This document shows positions 17,256 to 27,600 of a stretch of 64,000 bases of DNA, piece after piece. Position numbers and translations under genes: made by a program. The notes under the pieces are model-generated. The model saw only the letters and a list, made by a program, of their open reading frames with translations. It was not told the origin of the DNA and ran no database searches. The stretch is from Streptomyces echinatus. GTDB taxonomy: Bacteria > Actinomycetota > Actinomycetes > Streptomycetales > Streptomycetaceae. The first letter of the stretch is position 1, and each line of letters begins with the position of its first letter. Location: assembly GCF_014203595.1 (NCBI RefSeq), contig NZ_JACHJK010000011.1, forward strand, positions 186,001-250,000. Reading direction: 5' to 3'.

Positions 17256-18033
17256 GCTTGACAACCTTGTTGGTGAGAGTGCCGATGCCTTCGATGGTGA
17301 CGGCGACCTCGTCGCCGACGTTGAGGGGGCCGACCCCCGCGGGGGTGCCGGTGAGGACGACGTCGCCGGGGAGCAGCGTCATGGCCTCCGAGATGTTGAC
17401 GATCAGGTCCTCGATGGAGTGGATCATCTCGCTCGTGCGGCCCAGCTGGCGCTGTTCCCCGTTGACCGTGAGCTGGATGGTCAGGTCGTTCGCGCGGGCG
17501 AGGCCGAGGTCCGTCTCCACCCAGGGGCCGAGCGGGCAGGAGGTGTCGAAACCCTTGGCCCGGGCCCACTGCTTCTCGCGCTTCTGCACATCGCGGGCGG
17601 TGACGTCGTTGGCGCAGGTGAAGCCGAAGATCACGTCCTTGACGCGGTCACGCGGCACCTCGCGGCACATCCGGCCGATGACGACGGCCAGCTCGGCCTC
17701 GTGGTGCAGTTCCTCGGAGAAGGACGGGTACTGGATCTCGTCGCCGGGGCCGATCACGGAGGTGGAGGGCTTGAAGAAGGCGAACGGCGCCTCGGGCACC
17801 TCGTTGCCCAGCTCACGGGCGTGGTCGGCGTAGTTGCGGCCGAACGCCACGACCTTGTTGGGCAGCACCGGCGGGAGCAGCCTGACCTTGCTCAGCGGCA
17901 CCTTCGTCCCGGACAGCTGGTAGTCCGCGAACGGAATGCCCTTGATGATGTCGAGGACGAGCTCGTCCTGCTTGTCGCCCTCGACCGCGCCGAAGGCTAC
18001 GTTCCCGTCGATGGAGAACCTGGCGATGCGCAC
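17248..18033 (-). CDS. Fumarylacetoacetate hydrolase-family protein
   Basis: A 261-residue FAH-superfamily enzyme. These metal-dependent proteins hydrolyse or decarboxylate 2-oxo acids of the acylpyruvate type. Metal-site motifs are visible: ELHHEAELAVVIGR, NDVTARDVQ and VLTGTPAGVGPLNVGDEV. The GTG at 18033 has AAGGA upstream. It overlaps gltX by 8 bases, so the two are co-transcribed. The substrate cannot be assigned. Confidence 0.88.
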   Translation of the reverse strand: MRIARFSIDGNVAFGAVEGDKQDELVLDIIKGIPFADYQLSGTKVPLSKVRLLPPVLPNKVVAFGRNYADHARELGNEVPEAPFAFFKPSTSVIGPGDEIQYPSFSEELHHEAELAVVIGRMCREVPRDRVKDVIFGFTCANDVTARDVQKREKQWARAKGFDTSCPLGPWVETDLGLARANDLTIQLTVNGEQRQLGRTSEMIHSIEDLIVNISEAMTLLPGDVVLTGTPAGVGPLNVGDEVAVTIEGIGTLTNKVVKRG

Positions 18034-18265
18034 GGGATCCTTGCGCCCCTCAACTAGAACCGGCGTACTGACGCCTCAGGCTATCGGAGCCAGCCGAAGT
18101 TGTTCGCTTCTGGGGGTATCGCCCCAGGTCAGGGGCGGGTCACCGAAACCTCTCCGGCAGCGCACGCGCGCGGGCGACATCCCCCGGGAAAACACGGGAA
18201 AACACGGACGCGGCCGGCGGGACCGTCACCCGGCCCCTTCCGGCCGCGTCCGGCGCGGCGGTGGG

Positions 18266-18460
18266 TCACTCTCCGGCGGCGGCGCCCACGCCGGCCGGGA
18301 CGTCGACGAGGACGGTGCGCCGGGGGTTGGCCGTCTGGGCGGGGAGGTCGACGGAGTGCTCCGGCAGCTCGGGCGTGTGCAGCTCGCCGGCGTCATCGAG
18401 GTGCGCCAGGGTCGTGCGTCGCGGGTTGGCTATGTTGCGGAACATCATCGTCGTCTTCAC
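18266..18460 (-). CDS. Small peptide with duplicated ANPRRT motif
   Basis: A 64-residue peptide not recognised as any named family. The motif ANPRRT occurs at residues 11-16 and again at 44-49, each followed by T/V-L, so the repeat period is 33. The spacer is acidic and Pro-rich (TPELPEHSVDLP). There is no signal peptide or cysteine. The GTG start at 18460 has AGGA 9 bases upstream, and an internal ATG at 18448 is also possible. It lies upstream of the FAH gene on the same strand and divergent from a conservon. Conserved paired motifs suggest a ligand peptide, a docking peptide or a RiPP precursor, but nothing here proves it. Confidence 0.6.
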   Translation of the reverse strand: MKTTMMFRNIANPRRTTLAHLDDAGELHTPELPEHSVDLPAQTANPRRTVLVDVPAGVGAAAGE

Positions 18461-19029
18461 CGTTGTCGTCCTGTGGCCTCTGTGTCGGGTGGGTTGGCAG
18501 AGCGGCGCTCGTTGTAAAGCGTCAGGCTAAACATCCGATTCCCCGACGAAGACGCCAACTGCTCACCGTAAGCATGTGAGTTTGCTCACGAACTCACAGG
18601 CAAAACGGTCAATTCCGGCTACCCGTCCGCCCCAACGAAACGGACATTGACCCCCTGAAGCCATCATTCCGCTCCTGATCATGGCGACTGGGACACCGGG
18701 CGCCGAGCGGCGACTCGCCAATGTATGCCCGATATTGGCCGAAACAGGTTCCACGGCTGGTAATCCGCCACTCACAGGCCGTCACGGAGGTCACAGCTCG
18801 GTCCACTGCCCTTGTTGGAGATCCTGCACTGTGCTGGAATTCCACGGACCGCCGCAGGATCGAGCCGGCGCACAGGGGGCGCACTCAGCGCCGAGTGGCG
18901 GCGAGATAGGGGGAACCAGCGCCGGTCACTCAAGACCACCGGGGGGCGTATTCAGGGCGCTCTCCAGACGCCGACACCGTGTCCTTCCGTTCGCGCGGAG
19001 GGGCGCCTGGTCCAGAGGTTGCGACGCTA
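18461..19029. promoter_or_regulatory. Upstream region of the first conservon
   Basis: About 570 bases without a supported gene between the divergent small-peptide gene and cvnA1. It contains a perfect 7-bp inverted repeat GTGAGTT/AACTCAC at 18576-18597 in locally AT-richer sequence, a plausible operator or promoter site. I see no RNA gene. Confidence 0.4.
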
Positions 19030-22000
19030 GTGCAGGGACGTTTCAAGAGGGATGGCAGCGCTTCGGCGGAGCCGGAGTCGCACGACGGGACTGGCCCCAT
19101 GAAGGGCAGCTCCTCGCCCCAGCACGCCCAGAACCCGGGCCCGGGCCAGGCCGGAGACGGCGGGCGCCCCGGCGCGTCGGCCTCGTCGGCGTCCACGACG
19201 GCGACACCCTCGGGCAGCCCCACGCCCGCGGCGAAGTCCGCTCAAGGGTCCACCGGCCCCGGTTCGCGGCTGGCCCTGCGCAACTGGCGCATCTCCACCC
19301 GTCTGGTGTCGCTGCTCGCGCTGCCGGTGGTCGCGGCCACCTCGCTGGGCGCGCTGCGTATCGACCAGAACATGGACGACATCCAGCAGCTCGACAACAT
19401 GAAGCTGCTGACGGACATGACCAAGCAGGCCACCGAGCTGGCCGCGGCGCTCCAGGAGGAGCGCGACCAGTCCGCCGGTCCCCTGGCGCACGGGCTGAAG
19501 GCGACCGACTACACCGTCAAGGGCTACCAGCAGAAGACGGACCGCGCCGCCCAGAACTTCGTGGACGCCTCCGAGGCGATCGACGAGGCCACCAAGAACG
19601 GTCAGCTCCGCGGTGTCCGCGACAGCCTCGTCGGCCTGAGCAGCCAGCTGCAGAACCTGGCGAAGATCCGCCGCACGGCCTACCAGTCGAAGGACAACTC
19701 GACCCAGACGGTCGAGTCCTACCACCGCCTGATCAGCCAGCTGATCGACCTCTCGCAGGACATGGCGGAGGCGTCCAGCAACCCGGAGATGATCCAGCGC
19801 ACCCGTGCCCTGGCGGCCTTCTCCACCGCCAAGGAGTACGCGTCCGTGCAGCGCGCCGTCATCGCCGCGGCCCTGCCCGACAACACCACGGCGGCCGGCA
19901 ACCTCTCCGAGAACGACCGCCTGTACGCCGAGTCGGCGCAGCAGAGCGAGACCTCCGAGATCAGCATCTTCCGGAAGATCTACTCCGGCGCCGCCGCGGA
20001 ACTCCTGAAGCCGGTCGACGACGGCAACCCGACCATCCAGGCCGCGGACAAGTACGCCGGGCGTGCCCTGGCCAACAAGGGCGGCCTCGCGGACCTGCCG
20101 AAGCGCTCCTACCGCGACTGGGTGGACACCAGCTCGACCAAGATCGAGCAGATGAAGAAGATCGAGCACACGCTGCTCGAGGAGATGGAACAGAAGGCCC
20201 GCGAGCTGAAGAGCGCCACCCAGCGTGACGCCATCATCTCCGGTGTGCTGATCCTCATCGTGCTCGGTGTCTCGCTGGTCGGCGCGTTCGTCGTGGCCCG
20301 GTCCATGATCCGCTCGCTGCGCCGGCTCCAGGAGACGGCCACCAAGGTCGCCCAGGACCGTCTGCCCGAGCTGGTCAAGCAGCTCTCCGAGTCCGACCCG
20401 CAGGACGTGGACACCTCCGTGGAGTCCGTCGGTGTGCACTCCCGGGACGAGATCGGCCAGGTGGCCGCGGCCTTCGACGACGTGCACCGCGAGGCGGTCC
20501 GCCTCGCCGCCGAGCAGGCCCTGCTGCGGGGCAACGTCAACGCGATGTTCACCAACCTCTCGCGCCGCTCCCAGGGTCTGATCCAGCGCCAGCTGTCGCT
20601 GATCTCCGAGCTGGAGTCCCGCGAGGCCGACCCGGACCAGCTGTCCTCGCTGTTCAAGCTCGACCACCTCGCCACCCGTATGCGCCGTAACGGTGAGAAC
20701 CTCCTCGTCCTCGCGGGTGAGGAGCCCGGCCGCCGCTGGACCCGCCCGGTCCCGCTGGTCGACGTGCTCCGCGCCGCCGCGTCCGAGGTGGAGCAGTACG
20801 AGCGCATCGAGCTGGCCGCCGTGCCGACGACCGAGGTCGCCGGCCGCGTGGTCAACGACCTCGTGCACCTGCTCGCCGAGCTGCTGGAGAACGCGACCTC
20901 GTTCTCCTCCCCGCAGACCAAGGTCAAGGTCACCGGTCACGCGCTGCCCGACGGCCGTGTGCTGATCGAGATCCACGACACCGGTATCGGCCTCTCCCCC
21001 GAGGACCTCGCGGCGATCAACGAGCGGCTCGCCTCGCCGCCCACCGTGGACGTCTCCGTCTCCCGCCGCATGGGTCTGTTCGTGGTCGGTCGTCTGTCGC
21101 AGCGGCACGGCATCCGCATCCAGCTGCGCCCGTCCGACTCCGGTGGTACGACCGCGCTGGTCATGCTGCCCGTCGACGTCGCCCAGGGCGGCAAGAAGCC
21201 CGCTCCGGGCAAGCCCGGTGCGCCCTCGACCGGTGGTCCGGCCGCCGCGCAGGCCGCAGCGGGTGCCGCCGCGGCCCGGCGGCAGAACGGCAACAACGGC
21301 GGTGCCCTCGGTGGCGCCCCGGCCGGTGGCGGTCTGCTCGGTGCCGGAGGGGCCCCGCGCGGCCAGGTCGGCTCCGCCCAGGGTCCCCGGGCCGCGCTGC
21401 CCGGCACGGGCCAGGGCGGCCGTCCGGGTGCGCCCGGCGGAGCGCGCGGTCCCCAGGGCCGCCCCGGTTCCCCGCAGCAGGGCCGGCCCGCGCCCGCCGG
21501 TTCCGGTGCGGGCGGCTTCGGCGGTCAGACGCCGGGTGCCCCGCAGGGCCTGCAGGCCGCCGGCCCGAACGCGCCGCAGCAGGACTTCTTCGGCGGCCGT
21601 GGCCAGAAGCGCTCCGGCGCCCCCGCGGACCAGGGCCGCCAGCCCCAGCTGCCGCCGCGCGGCGGCCCGCGGGCCGAGCTGCCCGGCTCCGACGCGCCGT
21701 CCCGCACGCCGGACTGGAGCGACGCCCAGGCCCCGCTGTCCCGTGCCTCGCTGGACGCCCCGCGCGGCCACGACGAGCAGGACCCGGCGCAGACCGCACG
21801 CATGCCGCGGGTGGACGACCGGCAGGGTCCGGGCTCGACCGCGGAGATACCCCGCATCGACGCCCAGGGTCCGGCCGCGCCGGGCGAGTTCCAGCGCCCC
21901 GCGCTGCCCGGCACGAGCGGCTCCGCCCAGCACACGGGCCAGTTCGCGCGTCCCGACGCCGCCCAGCAGCCGGGCCGGTTCGACGGTCCGGGTGCCGAGC

Positions 22001-22758
22001 AGCAGGGCACCGGTTCGTTCGTCCGCCCCGACGTGTTCGGCACGCCGGCCGCCGGGCGTCCGGACAACGGCGCGCAGCACACGGGCCAGTTCCCGGCCCC
22101 GGGTGCCCCGCAGGCGTACGACGGCGGCTACGACGGTGGCTCCACCGGCCAGCACGCCCTGCCCGGCCGCCAGAACCCCGGCCACACCGGGCAGTTCGAG
22201 CGCCCGCAGCCGGCCGGCCGGGACGGCTTCGGCGCCCCGCGCCAGCAGCCCCCGGCCCCACAGCGTCCGGTCCGCTCCGAGCCGGAGGCGCTGCCGCCGG
22301 CCAGCGGCCCGGGTGACGGTCGTACCCCGCTGTACGACACGCTGGAGACCAACTGGTTCCACGGCCAGCAGCAGGACGGCGCATCCGCGCCGCAGCAGCA
22401 GCCGCAGGCACCCGCGCCCGTTCAGCAGCAGCCCCAGCAGCCGCAGCGGTCCGCGCAGAACACCGGTTCCTGGCGCACTTCGCCGAACGACGAACTCGTC
22501 CGACAGGCCGAGCGCGTCCGGCAGCCCGCCGCCGGCGGGATCACCACCTCCGGCCTGCCGCGCCGCGTGCCACGGGCGAACCTCGTGCCCGGCACGGCTC
22601 AGCAGCAACAGCACCAAGCCGGTCCGCAGGTCTCGCGTGCGCCTGACGACGTACGCGGACGGCTGACCAATCTTCGTCGGGGTATCGCTCAGGGCCGTCA
22701 GGCCGGCAGCGGCCAGACCGGCAGCTTCCCGAGCCCCACTCACCAGCAGGAGCGTTAG
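19030..22758 (+). CDS. cvnA1: Conservon sensor histidine-kinase-like protein CvnA
   Basis: A membrane sensor of 1242 residues. About 90 disordered residues precede TM1 (LVSLLALPVVAATSLGAL, about 91-110). An extracytoplasmic nitrate-sensor-like helical domain follows, then TM2 (about 401-424), a HAMP-like linker and an ATPase domain (LVHLLAELLENATSFSSP, IHDTGIGLS, MGLFVVGRL, about 611-715). There is no obvious phospho-accepting histidine. The last 520 residues are Pro/Gly/Gln-rich with repeated HTGQF units, ending in SGLPRRVPRANLV and RGRLTNLRRGI. The start is uncertain: GTG 19030 (chosen) or GTG 18979. It heads a cvnA-B-C-D operon. Confidence 0.9.
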   Translation: MQGRFKRDGSASAEPESHDGTGPMKGSSSPQHAQNPGPGQAGDGGRPGASASSASTTATPSGSPTPAAKSAQGSTGPGSRLALRNWRISTRLVSLLALPVVAATSLGALRIDQNMDDIQQLDNMKLLTDMTKQATELAAALQEERDQSAGPLAHGLKATDYTVKGYQQKTDRAAQNFVDASEAIDEATKNGQLRGVRDSLVGLSSQLQNLAKIRRTAYQSKDNSTQTVESYHRLISQLIDLSQDMAEASSNPEMIQRTRALAAFSTAKEYASVQRAVIAAALPDNTTAAGNLSENDRLYAESAQQSETSEISIFRKIYSGAAAELLKPVDDGNPTIQAADKYAGRALANKGGLADLPKRSYRDWVDTSSTKIEQMKKIEHTLLEEMEQKARELKSATQRDAIISGVLILIVLGVSLVGAFVVARSMIRSLRRLQETATKVAQDRLPELVKQLSESDPQDVDTSVESVGVHSRDEIGQVAAAFDDVHREAVRLAAEQALLRGNVNAMFTNLSRRSQGLIQRQLSLISELESREADPDQLSSLFKLDHLATRMRRNGENLLVLAGEEPGRRWTRPVPLVDVLRAAASEVEQYERIELAAVPTTEVAGRVVNDLVHLLAELLENATSFSSPQTKVKVTGHALPDGRVLIEIHDTGIGLSPEDLAAINERLASPPTVDVSVSRRMGLFVVGRLSQRHGIRIQLRPSDSGGTTALVMLPVDVAQGGKKPAPGKPGAPSTGGPAAAQAAAGAAAARRQNGNNGGALGGAPAGGGLLGAGGAPRGQVGSAQGPRAALPGTGQGGRPGAPGGARGPQGRPGSPQQGRPAPAGSGAGGFGGQTPGAPQGLQAAGPNAPQQDFFGGRGQKRSGAPADQGRQPQLPPRGGPRAELPGSDAPSRTPDWSDAQAPLSRASLDAPRGHDEQDPAQTARMPRVDDRQGPGSTAEIPRIDAQGPAAPGEFQRPALPGTSGSAQHTGQFARPDAAQQPGRFDGPGAEQQGTGSFVRPDVFGTPAAGRPDNGAQHTGQFPAPGAPQAYDGGYDGGSTGQHALPGRQNPGHTGQFERPQPAGRDGFGAPRQQPPAPQRPVRSEPEALPPASGPGDGRTPLYDTLETNWFHGQQQDGASAPQQQPQAPAPVQQQPQQPQRSAQNTGSWRTSPNDELVRQAERVRQPAAGGITTSGLPRRVPRANLVPGTAQQQQHQAGPQVSRAPDDVRGRLTNLRRGIAQGRQAGSGQTGSFPSPTHQQER

Positions 22759-23181
22759 TTGAGTCCGATGAGCCAGGCGGCACAGAACCTGAACTGGTTG
22801 ATCACCAACTTCGTGGACAACACCCCTGGGGTGTCGCACACGGTGGTGGTCTCCGCCGACGGCCTTCTGCTGGCGATGTCCGAAGGCTTCCCACGGGACC
22901 GCGCCGACCAGCTGGCGGCCGTCGCGTCCGGGCTGACCTCCCTGACGGCCGGGGCATCCCGGATCTTCGAGGGTGGCAGCGTGGCGCAGACGGTCGTGGA
23001 GATGGAGCGAGGATTCCTCTTCCTCATGTCCATCTCGGACGGGTCGTCCCTCGCGGTCCTGGCCCATCCCGATGCGGACATCGGCCTCGTCGGCTACGAG
23101 ATGGCACTGCTCGTCGACCGGGCGGGTGCGGTACTCACCCCGGACCTGCGCGCCGAACTACAGGGCAGTCTGCTTCACTGA
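22759..23181 (+). CDS. cvnB1: Conservon roadblock/LC7 protein CvnB
   Basis: A 140-residue roadblock/LC7-domain protein (NLNWLITNFVDNTPGVSHTV, VSADGLLLAMSEGFPRD, ASRIFEGGSVAQTVVEMERG). Such domains bind small GTPases, probably linking CvnA to CvnD. The start is a TTG at 22759, immediately after the cvnA stop and 6 bases after AGGAG. An ATG three codons on has poorer spacing. The second conservon uses GTG at the equivalent place, which supports this choice. Confidence 0.92.
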   Translation: MSPMSQAAQNLNWLITNFVDNTPGVSHTVVVSADGLLLAMSEGFPRDRADQLAAVASGLTSLTAGASRIFEGGSVAQTVVEMERGFLFLMSISDGSSLAVLAHPDADIGLVGYEMALLVDRAGAVLTPDLRAELQGSLLH

Positions 23182-23292
23182 CCGCCCCCGGCACCACCCA
23201 CCTCACGAAAACACCGTCCGGCCGCCACAATCCCCCCACCGGCCTCGTCCGACGGCTCGACTGACCGACTTGCTGTCCCGCCCGGAGGATTC

Positions 23293-23691
23293 ATGACCCC
23301 GCCCACCGCCCATCATGATCCGTACGCGGAGCCGTACGGGGACGAGGGCGACCAGCCGCTGGTGAGGCCCTACGCCATGACCGGCGGCCGGACCAGGCCT
23401 CGCTACCAGCTCGCCATAGAGGCGCTGATCAGCACCACGGCCGACCCCGCAGCGCTCATGGGACTGCTCCCGGAGCACCAGCGGATCTGCCACCTGTGCC
23501 GCGAGGTCAAGTCGGTCGCGGAGGTCTCCGCGCTGCTGGCCATGCCGCTCGGTGTGGCCCGGATCCTCGTCGCCGACCTCGCCGAGGCCGGCCTGGTCGC
23601 CATCCACCAGCCGGGTGGCGACGAGAACAACGGCGGCGCACCGGACGTGACGCTGCTCGAAAGGGTGCTCAGTGGACTTCGCAAGCTCTGA
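23293..23691 (+). CDS. cvnC1: Conservon DUF742 protein CvnC
   Basis: A 132-residue DUF742 protein. A short variable N-terminus precedes the conserved VRPYAMTGGRTRPRYQL and a winged-helix-like core (EHQRICHLCREVKSVAEV, PLGVARILVADLAEAGLV). CvnC proteins associate with the other Cvn proteins at the membrane, but their exact role is unclear. The ATG has GGAGG upstream. Its 3' end overlaps cvnD by 20 bases. Confidence 0.92.
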   Translation: MTPPTAHHDPYAEPYGDEGDQPLVRPYAMTGGRTRPRYQLAIEALISTTADPAALMGLLPEHQRICHLCREVKSVAEVSALLAMPLGVARILVADLAEAGLVAIHQPGGDENNGGAPDVTLLERVLSGLRKL

Positions 23692-24247
23692 CGCGGGCCG
23701 GGCCACCACCTCCGCGAAGATCGTGGTGGCGGGCGGCTTCGGCGTGGGCAAGACCACGTTCGTCGGCGCCGTCTCGGAGATCAACCCGCTGCGCACAGAG
23801 GCCGTCATGACGTCCGCGTCCGCCGGCATCGACGACCTCACCCACACCGGGGACAAGACCACCACCACGGTGGCCATGGACTTCGGCCGCATCACCCTGG
23901 ACCAGGACCTGATCCTGTACCTGTTCGGCACCCCCGGACAGGACCGCTTCTGGTTCATGTGGGACGACCTGGTCCGCGGCGCCATCGGCGCCGTCGTCCT
24001 CGTCGACACCCGCCGCCTCGCCGACTGCTTCCCCGCCGTCGACTACTTCGAGAACAGCGGCCTGCCGTTCGTCGTCGCCCTCAACGGCTTCGACGGCCAG
24101 CAGCCCTACGCTCCGGAGGAAGTGCGCGAGGCGCTGCAGATCGGACCGGACACCCCGATCATCACCACCGACGCCCGGCACCGCGCCGACGCCAAGAGTG
24201 CCCTGATCACGCTGGTGGAGCACGCTCTGATGGCCCGCTTGAAGTAG
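23672..24247 (+). CDS. cvnD1: Conservon Ras-like GTPase CvnD
   Basis: A 191-residue small GTPase. The P-loop is GGFGVGKTTF (about residues 20-29), the switch II segment is FGTPGQDRFWFMWDD, and the base-recognition position reads ALNGFDG in place of the usual NKxD. It should be the output switch of the conservon. The GTG at 23672 lies within the end of cvnC. A strong terminator follows at 24294. Confidence 0.93.
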   Translation: MDFASSDAGRATTSAKIVVAGGFGVGKTTFVGAVSEINPLRTEAVMTSASAGIDDLTHTGDKTTTTVAMDFGRITLDQDLILYLFGTPGQDRFWFMWDDLVRGAIGAVVLVDTRRLADCFPAVDYFENSGLPFVVALNGFDGQQPYAPEEVREALQIGPDTPIITTDARHRADAKSALITLVEHALMARLK

Positions 24248-24293
24248 CACTCAAGTGCGACGGACCGTACGGCAGTTGTCGTAAGGGGTTCAG

Positions 24294-24327
24294 GGAGCCG
24301 ACTGTGGCCTTTGCCACGGTCGGCTCC
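24294..24327 (+). terminator. Terminator of the first conservon
   Basis: A 15-bp stem (GGAGCCGACTGTGGC and GCCACGGTCGGCTCC, one G-U pair) 46 bases after cvnD1. Confidence 0.85.
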
Positions 24328-24629
24328 GCTGTTCATAACAGTTCGGCAGAGGAATCGCCCGGTATCGCCACGCGACGCGGTCGTGCGGTGCCGCTGTGCT
24401 CACAAACGCCCCGCCTTTTGGCGCAGCTCGCTCTTTATGACCGTTTTATCTGGCGCTTACAAGTGCGCGCTCTGCCGGTTTCCACTGTTTGGAAGTGCGC
24501 TGGTCCACGTGCTGGAATGCCTGAACTGCCCAATGGTCGAAGACGTACTCCGTAGTGGTCTGTGGCGAACCGGGCTCTGAGAGACTGCGGCACGACGTAG
24601 GTGCCGACCGCCGAGAGGTTGTTGGTCGA
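24328..24629 (+). promoter_or_regulatory. Gap between conservons
   Basis: About 300 bases without a supported gene. The middle part (about 24420-24510) is AT-richer than the surroundings and likely holds the promoter of the second conservon. No operator or RNA stands out. Confidence 0.35.
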
Positions 24630-27600
24630 GTGAGGCGAAGCAAGAACGGTCCCGAGCCGTCGGCGCGGGGCAACTTCACCCCGCCGCCGCGCGCTGCGGC
24701 GGCGCCCACCCCCGTTTCCGGTGCGGAGCCGGCGGCCACTCCCGCGTCCAGCGGCGGCCGTTTCTCCCCGCGGAACTGGCGGGTGCCGACCCGGCTGAAC
24801 GCGATTCTGCTCATACCCGTGGCGGTCGGTCTCGTCATGGGCGGCTTCCAGGTGAAGGCCTCGATCGACACCTGGCAGCAGGCCCGCGACGCCGAGAGCA
24901 CCGCCCGGCTGGTACGCGCCGCCCTCGGCTACGCCGACGCGCTGGAGAACGAACGTGACGTCACGGCGGCACCGCTGCTGCTGAAGAAGGACGCCGCGAC
25001 CGTCGACCAGGCCCGCAAGGCCACGGACCAGGCCGCCGCCGCCTTCCACGAGGCGACGAAGAGCGCGCCGGACGAGTCCGGTCTGCAGCGCCGGCTGAAG
25101 CTGTTCGGTGAGGCCGAACCGAAGCTGTCGCAGCTGCGGCAGGCGGCCTACACCTCCAAGACGACCGGCGTCCAGACGGAGGAGGGCTACGTCGCCGTCG
25201 CCCACCCCCTGATGGAGTTCGCCAACGAACTCGGCCTGGGCACCGGAAACATCACCTCCTACGGCCGTACCGTCTACGCCATGTCGCTGACCAAGGCGGC
25301 ACTGTCGCTGGAGCGGTCGATCGGCACGCACCTGCTGGTCAAGCCCGGCCCGGACGCCCCGAACCTGGCGACCCAGCGGGTCTCCCTGTCCTCGTACGCC
25401 TACCTCGAGCGCATCGCCATCGAGGAGTACACGGGCGGTGGCACCGAGGCCGACGCGCAGAAGCTCGACGACGCCAAGGAGAAGATCAAGGCGGACGGCG
25501 CCGCGATGGTCCAGCAGGCCAAGGCCGAGGACCCCAAGTACGTCGCCCCGCCCTCCGACCCGACCGACATGGTGACGGCGCTCGCCACCATGCAGGACAC
25601 CAGTTCCTCCACCCGTGAGGAGCTCGCCGGCAAGGGCATCACGGCCGAGAACTGGTGGGCGGCCAACACGCTGAAGTACAAGGCCTACCGGCAGATCGAG
25701 TCGGACCTGGCCGACAAGGCGGTGAACGAGGCCTCCGGCATCGCCGACGACGCCAAGACCTCCGCCTTCATCACCGGTGCCGTGGTCGTCATCGCCCTGC
25801 TGGCCGCGTTCATCCTGGCCGGTCTCGTGGCCCGCCAGATGAGCCGCTCGATGCGCCAGCTGCGCAACGCCGCCTTCGGCATCGCCGAGCAGCGCCTGCC
25901 GATGCTGGTCGACCAGCTCTCCCGCACCGACCCCGGCCGGGTCGACACCCGGGTCGCCCCGATCCCGATCACCACCAAGGACGAGATCGGCGAGGTCGCC
26001 CGCGCCTTCGACCAGGTCCACCGCGAGGCGGTCCGGCTCGCCTCCGAGCAGGCCCTGCTGCGGGGCAACATCAACGCGATCTTCACCAACCTCTCCCGCC
26101 GCAACCAGTCGCTGATCGAGGGCCAGCTGACCCTGATCACCGACCTGGAGAACAACGAGGCGGACCCGGACCAGCTGGAGAACCTCTTCAAGCTGGACCA
26201 CCTGGCCACCCGTATGCGCCGCAACGGCGAGAACCTCCTGGTGCTCGCCGGCGAGGAGCCCGGCCGCCGCTGGGACCAGCCGGTCCCGCTGGTCGACGTC
26301 CTGCGCGCCGCCTCCTCCGAGGTGGAGCAGTACGAGCGCATCGAGCTGTCCGGCGTGCCGGAGGCCGAGATCCACGGCCGCGCGGTCACCGACCTCGTGC
26401 ACCTGCTGGCCGAGCTGCTGGAGAACGCCACCACGTTCTCCTCCCCGCAGACCAAGGTCCGGGTGACCGCGACCCGTCTCCCCGACGGCCGCGTCATGAT
26501 CGAGATCCACGACAAGGGCATCGGCCTGACGGCCGAGGACTTCGCGGACATCAACCACAAGCTGGCCAACCCGCCGACCGTGGACGCCGCGATCTCCCAG
26601 CGCATGGGCCTGTTCGTGGTCGGCCGGCTGTCCGACCGGCACGGCATCCGCGTCCAGCTGCGCCCCTCGGGCGAGCAGGCCGGCACGACCTCCCTGGTCA
26701 TGCTGCCGGACGCGATCACGCACGGTGGCGGCGGCGAGATGCCACTGGACCGCGAGGAGTTCACCGTCTCCCAGATCATCCCGGAGCAGGAGTTCCGGGG
26801 GGAGAGCTTCCCGCAGGTGCAGCCGATGCGCACCGCCGCCGAGCTGGGCTTCGACGACAGCCGCTACACGGAGGTCCCCGACGACCTGCGCGGGCTGGAC
26901 CCGGTCGGCCGTTCCCTGAAGCGTGAGGAGCGCCGCGCCGCGCTGGAGGCGCAGCACGACCACCAGCCGGAGTCCCCGCAGGCGGCCGAGGCCCCCGGCG
27001 GTTACACGGACCCGTTCACCGGACAGCAGTCGTACCGGGAACAGCCGCAGCAGGCGTACCAGGAGCGGCAGCAGGCGTACGAGGCGCAGCCGCAGCAGTC
27101 CTTCGACGCGCCCGCGTACGAGGAGCAGCGGCAGCACTCGGGGTACGAGCAGCCCTACGAGCAGCCGTACGACGAGCAGTACTACGCGCCGAACGGCGAG
27201 GTGCCGCAGCACGAGGGCTTCTCCCCGAACGGTGGCTACCCGGAGCCGACGGCCCCGTATGCGGAACCTGCCCAGACGCCCTCCTACCAGGACGACTGGC
27301 CGCAGCAGGACGGTTTCCAGCACGGCTATCCGGCCCAGTACGCTCCGGAAGCGGAATCCCCGCAGGCCGCTGACGCGAGTGAGCGGAACCGCGTAGGCTT
27401 CGACCGTCCGGGAACGGCTTCTCCCGCCGCACACGAGCTGACCGACGCCGGGCTGCCCCGTCGTGGCGCCCCCGCGAGCGGTTCGAACGGCGCCGGCTCC
27501 CCGAACGGCACGGCGCGCCCGCAGCAGGAAGCGCCGGCTCCGGCGAACACCCCGGGTGCGGGCGACGACAACGGCTGGCGTTCGGCGAACGACGAGCGCT

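Noticed and set aside
19027..23067. Very long minus-strand open frame across cvnA1-cvnB1
   Set aside because: It is antisense to a well-supported conservon. Its Leu/Arg/Gly-rich translation has no family motifs, and GC-rich codons keep the opposite strand open by chance.
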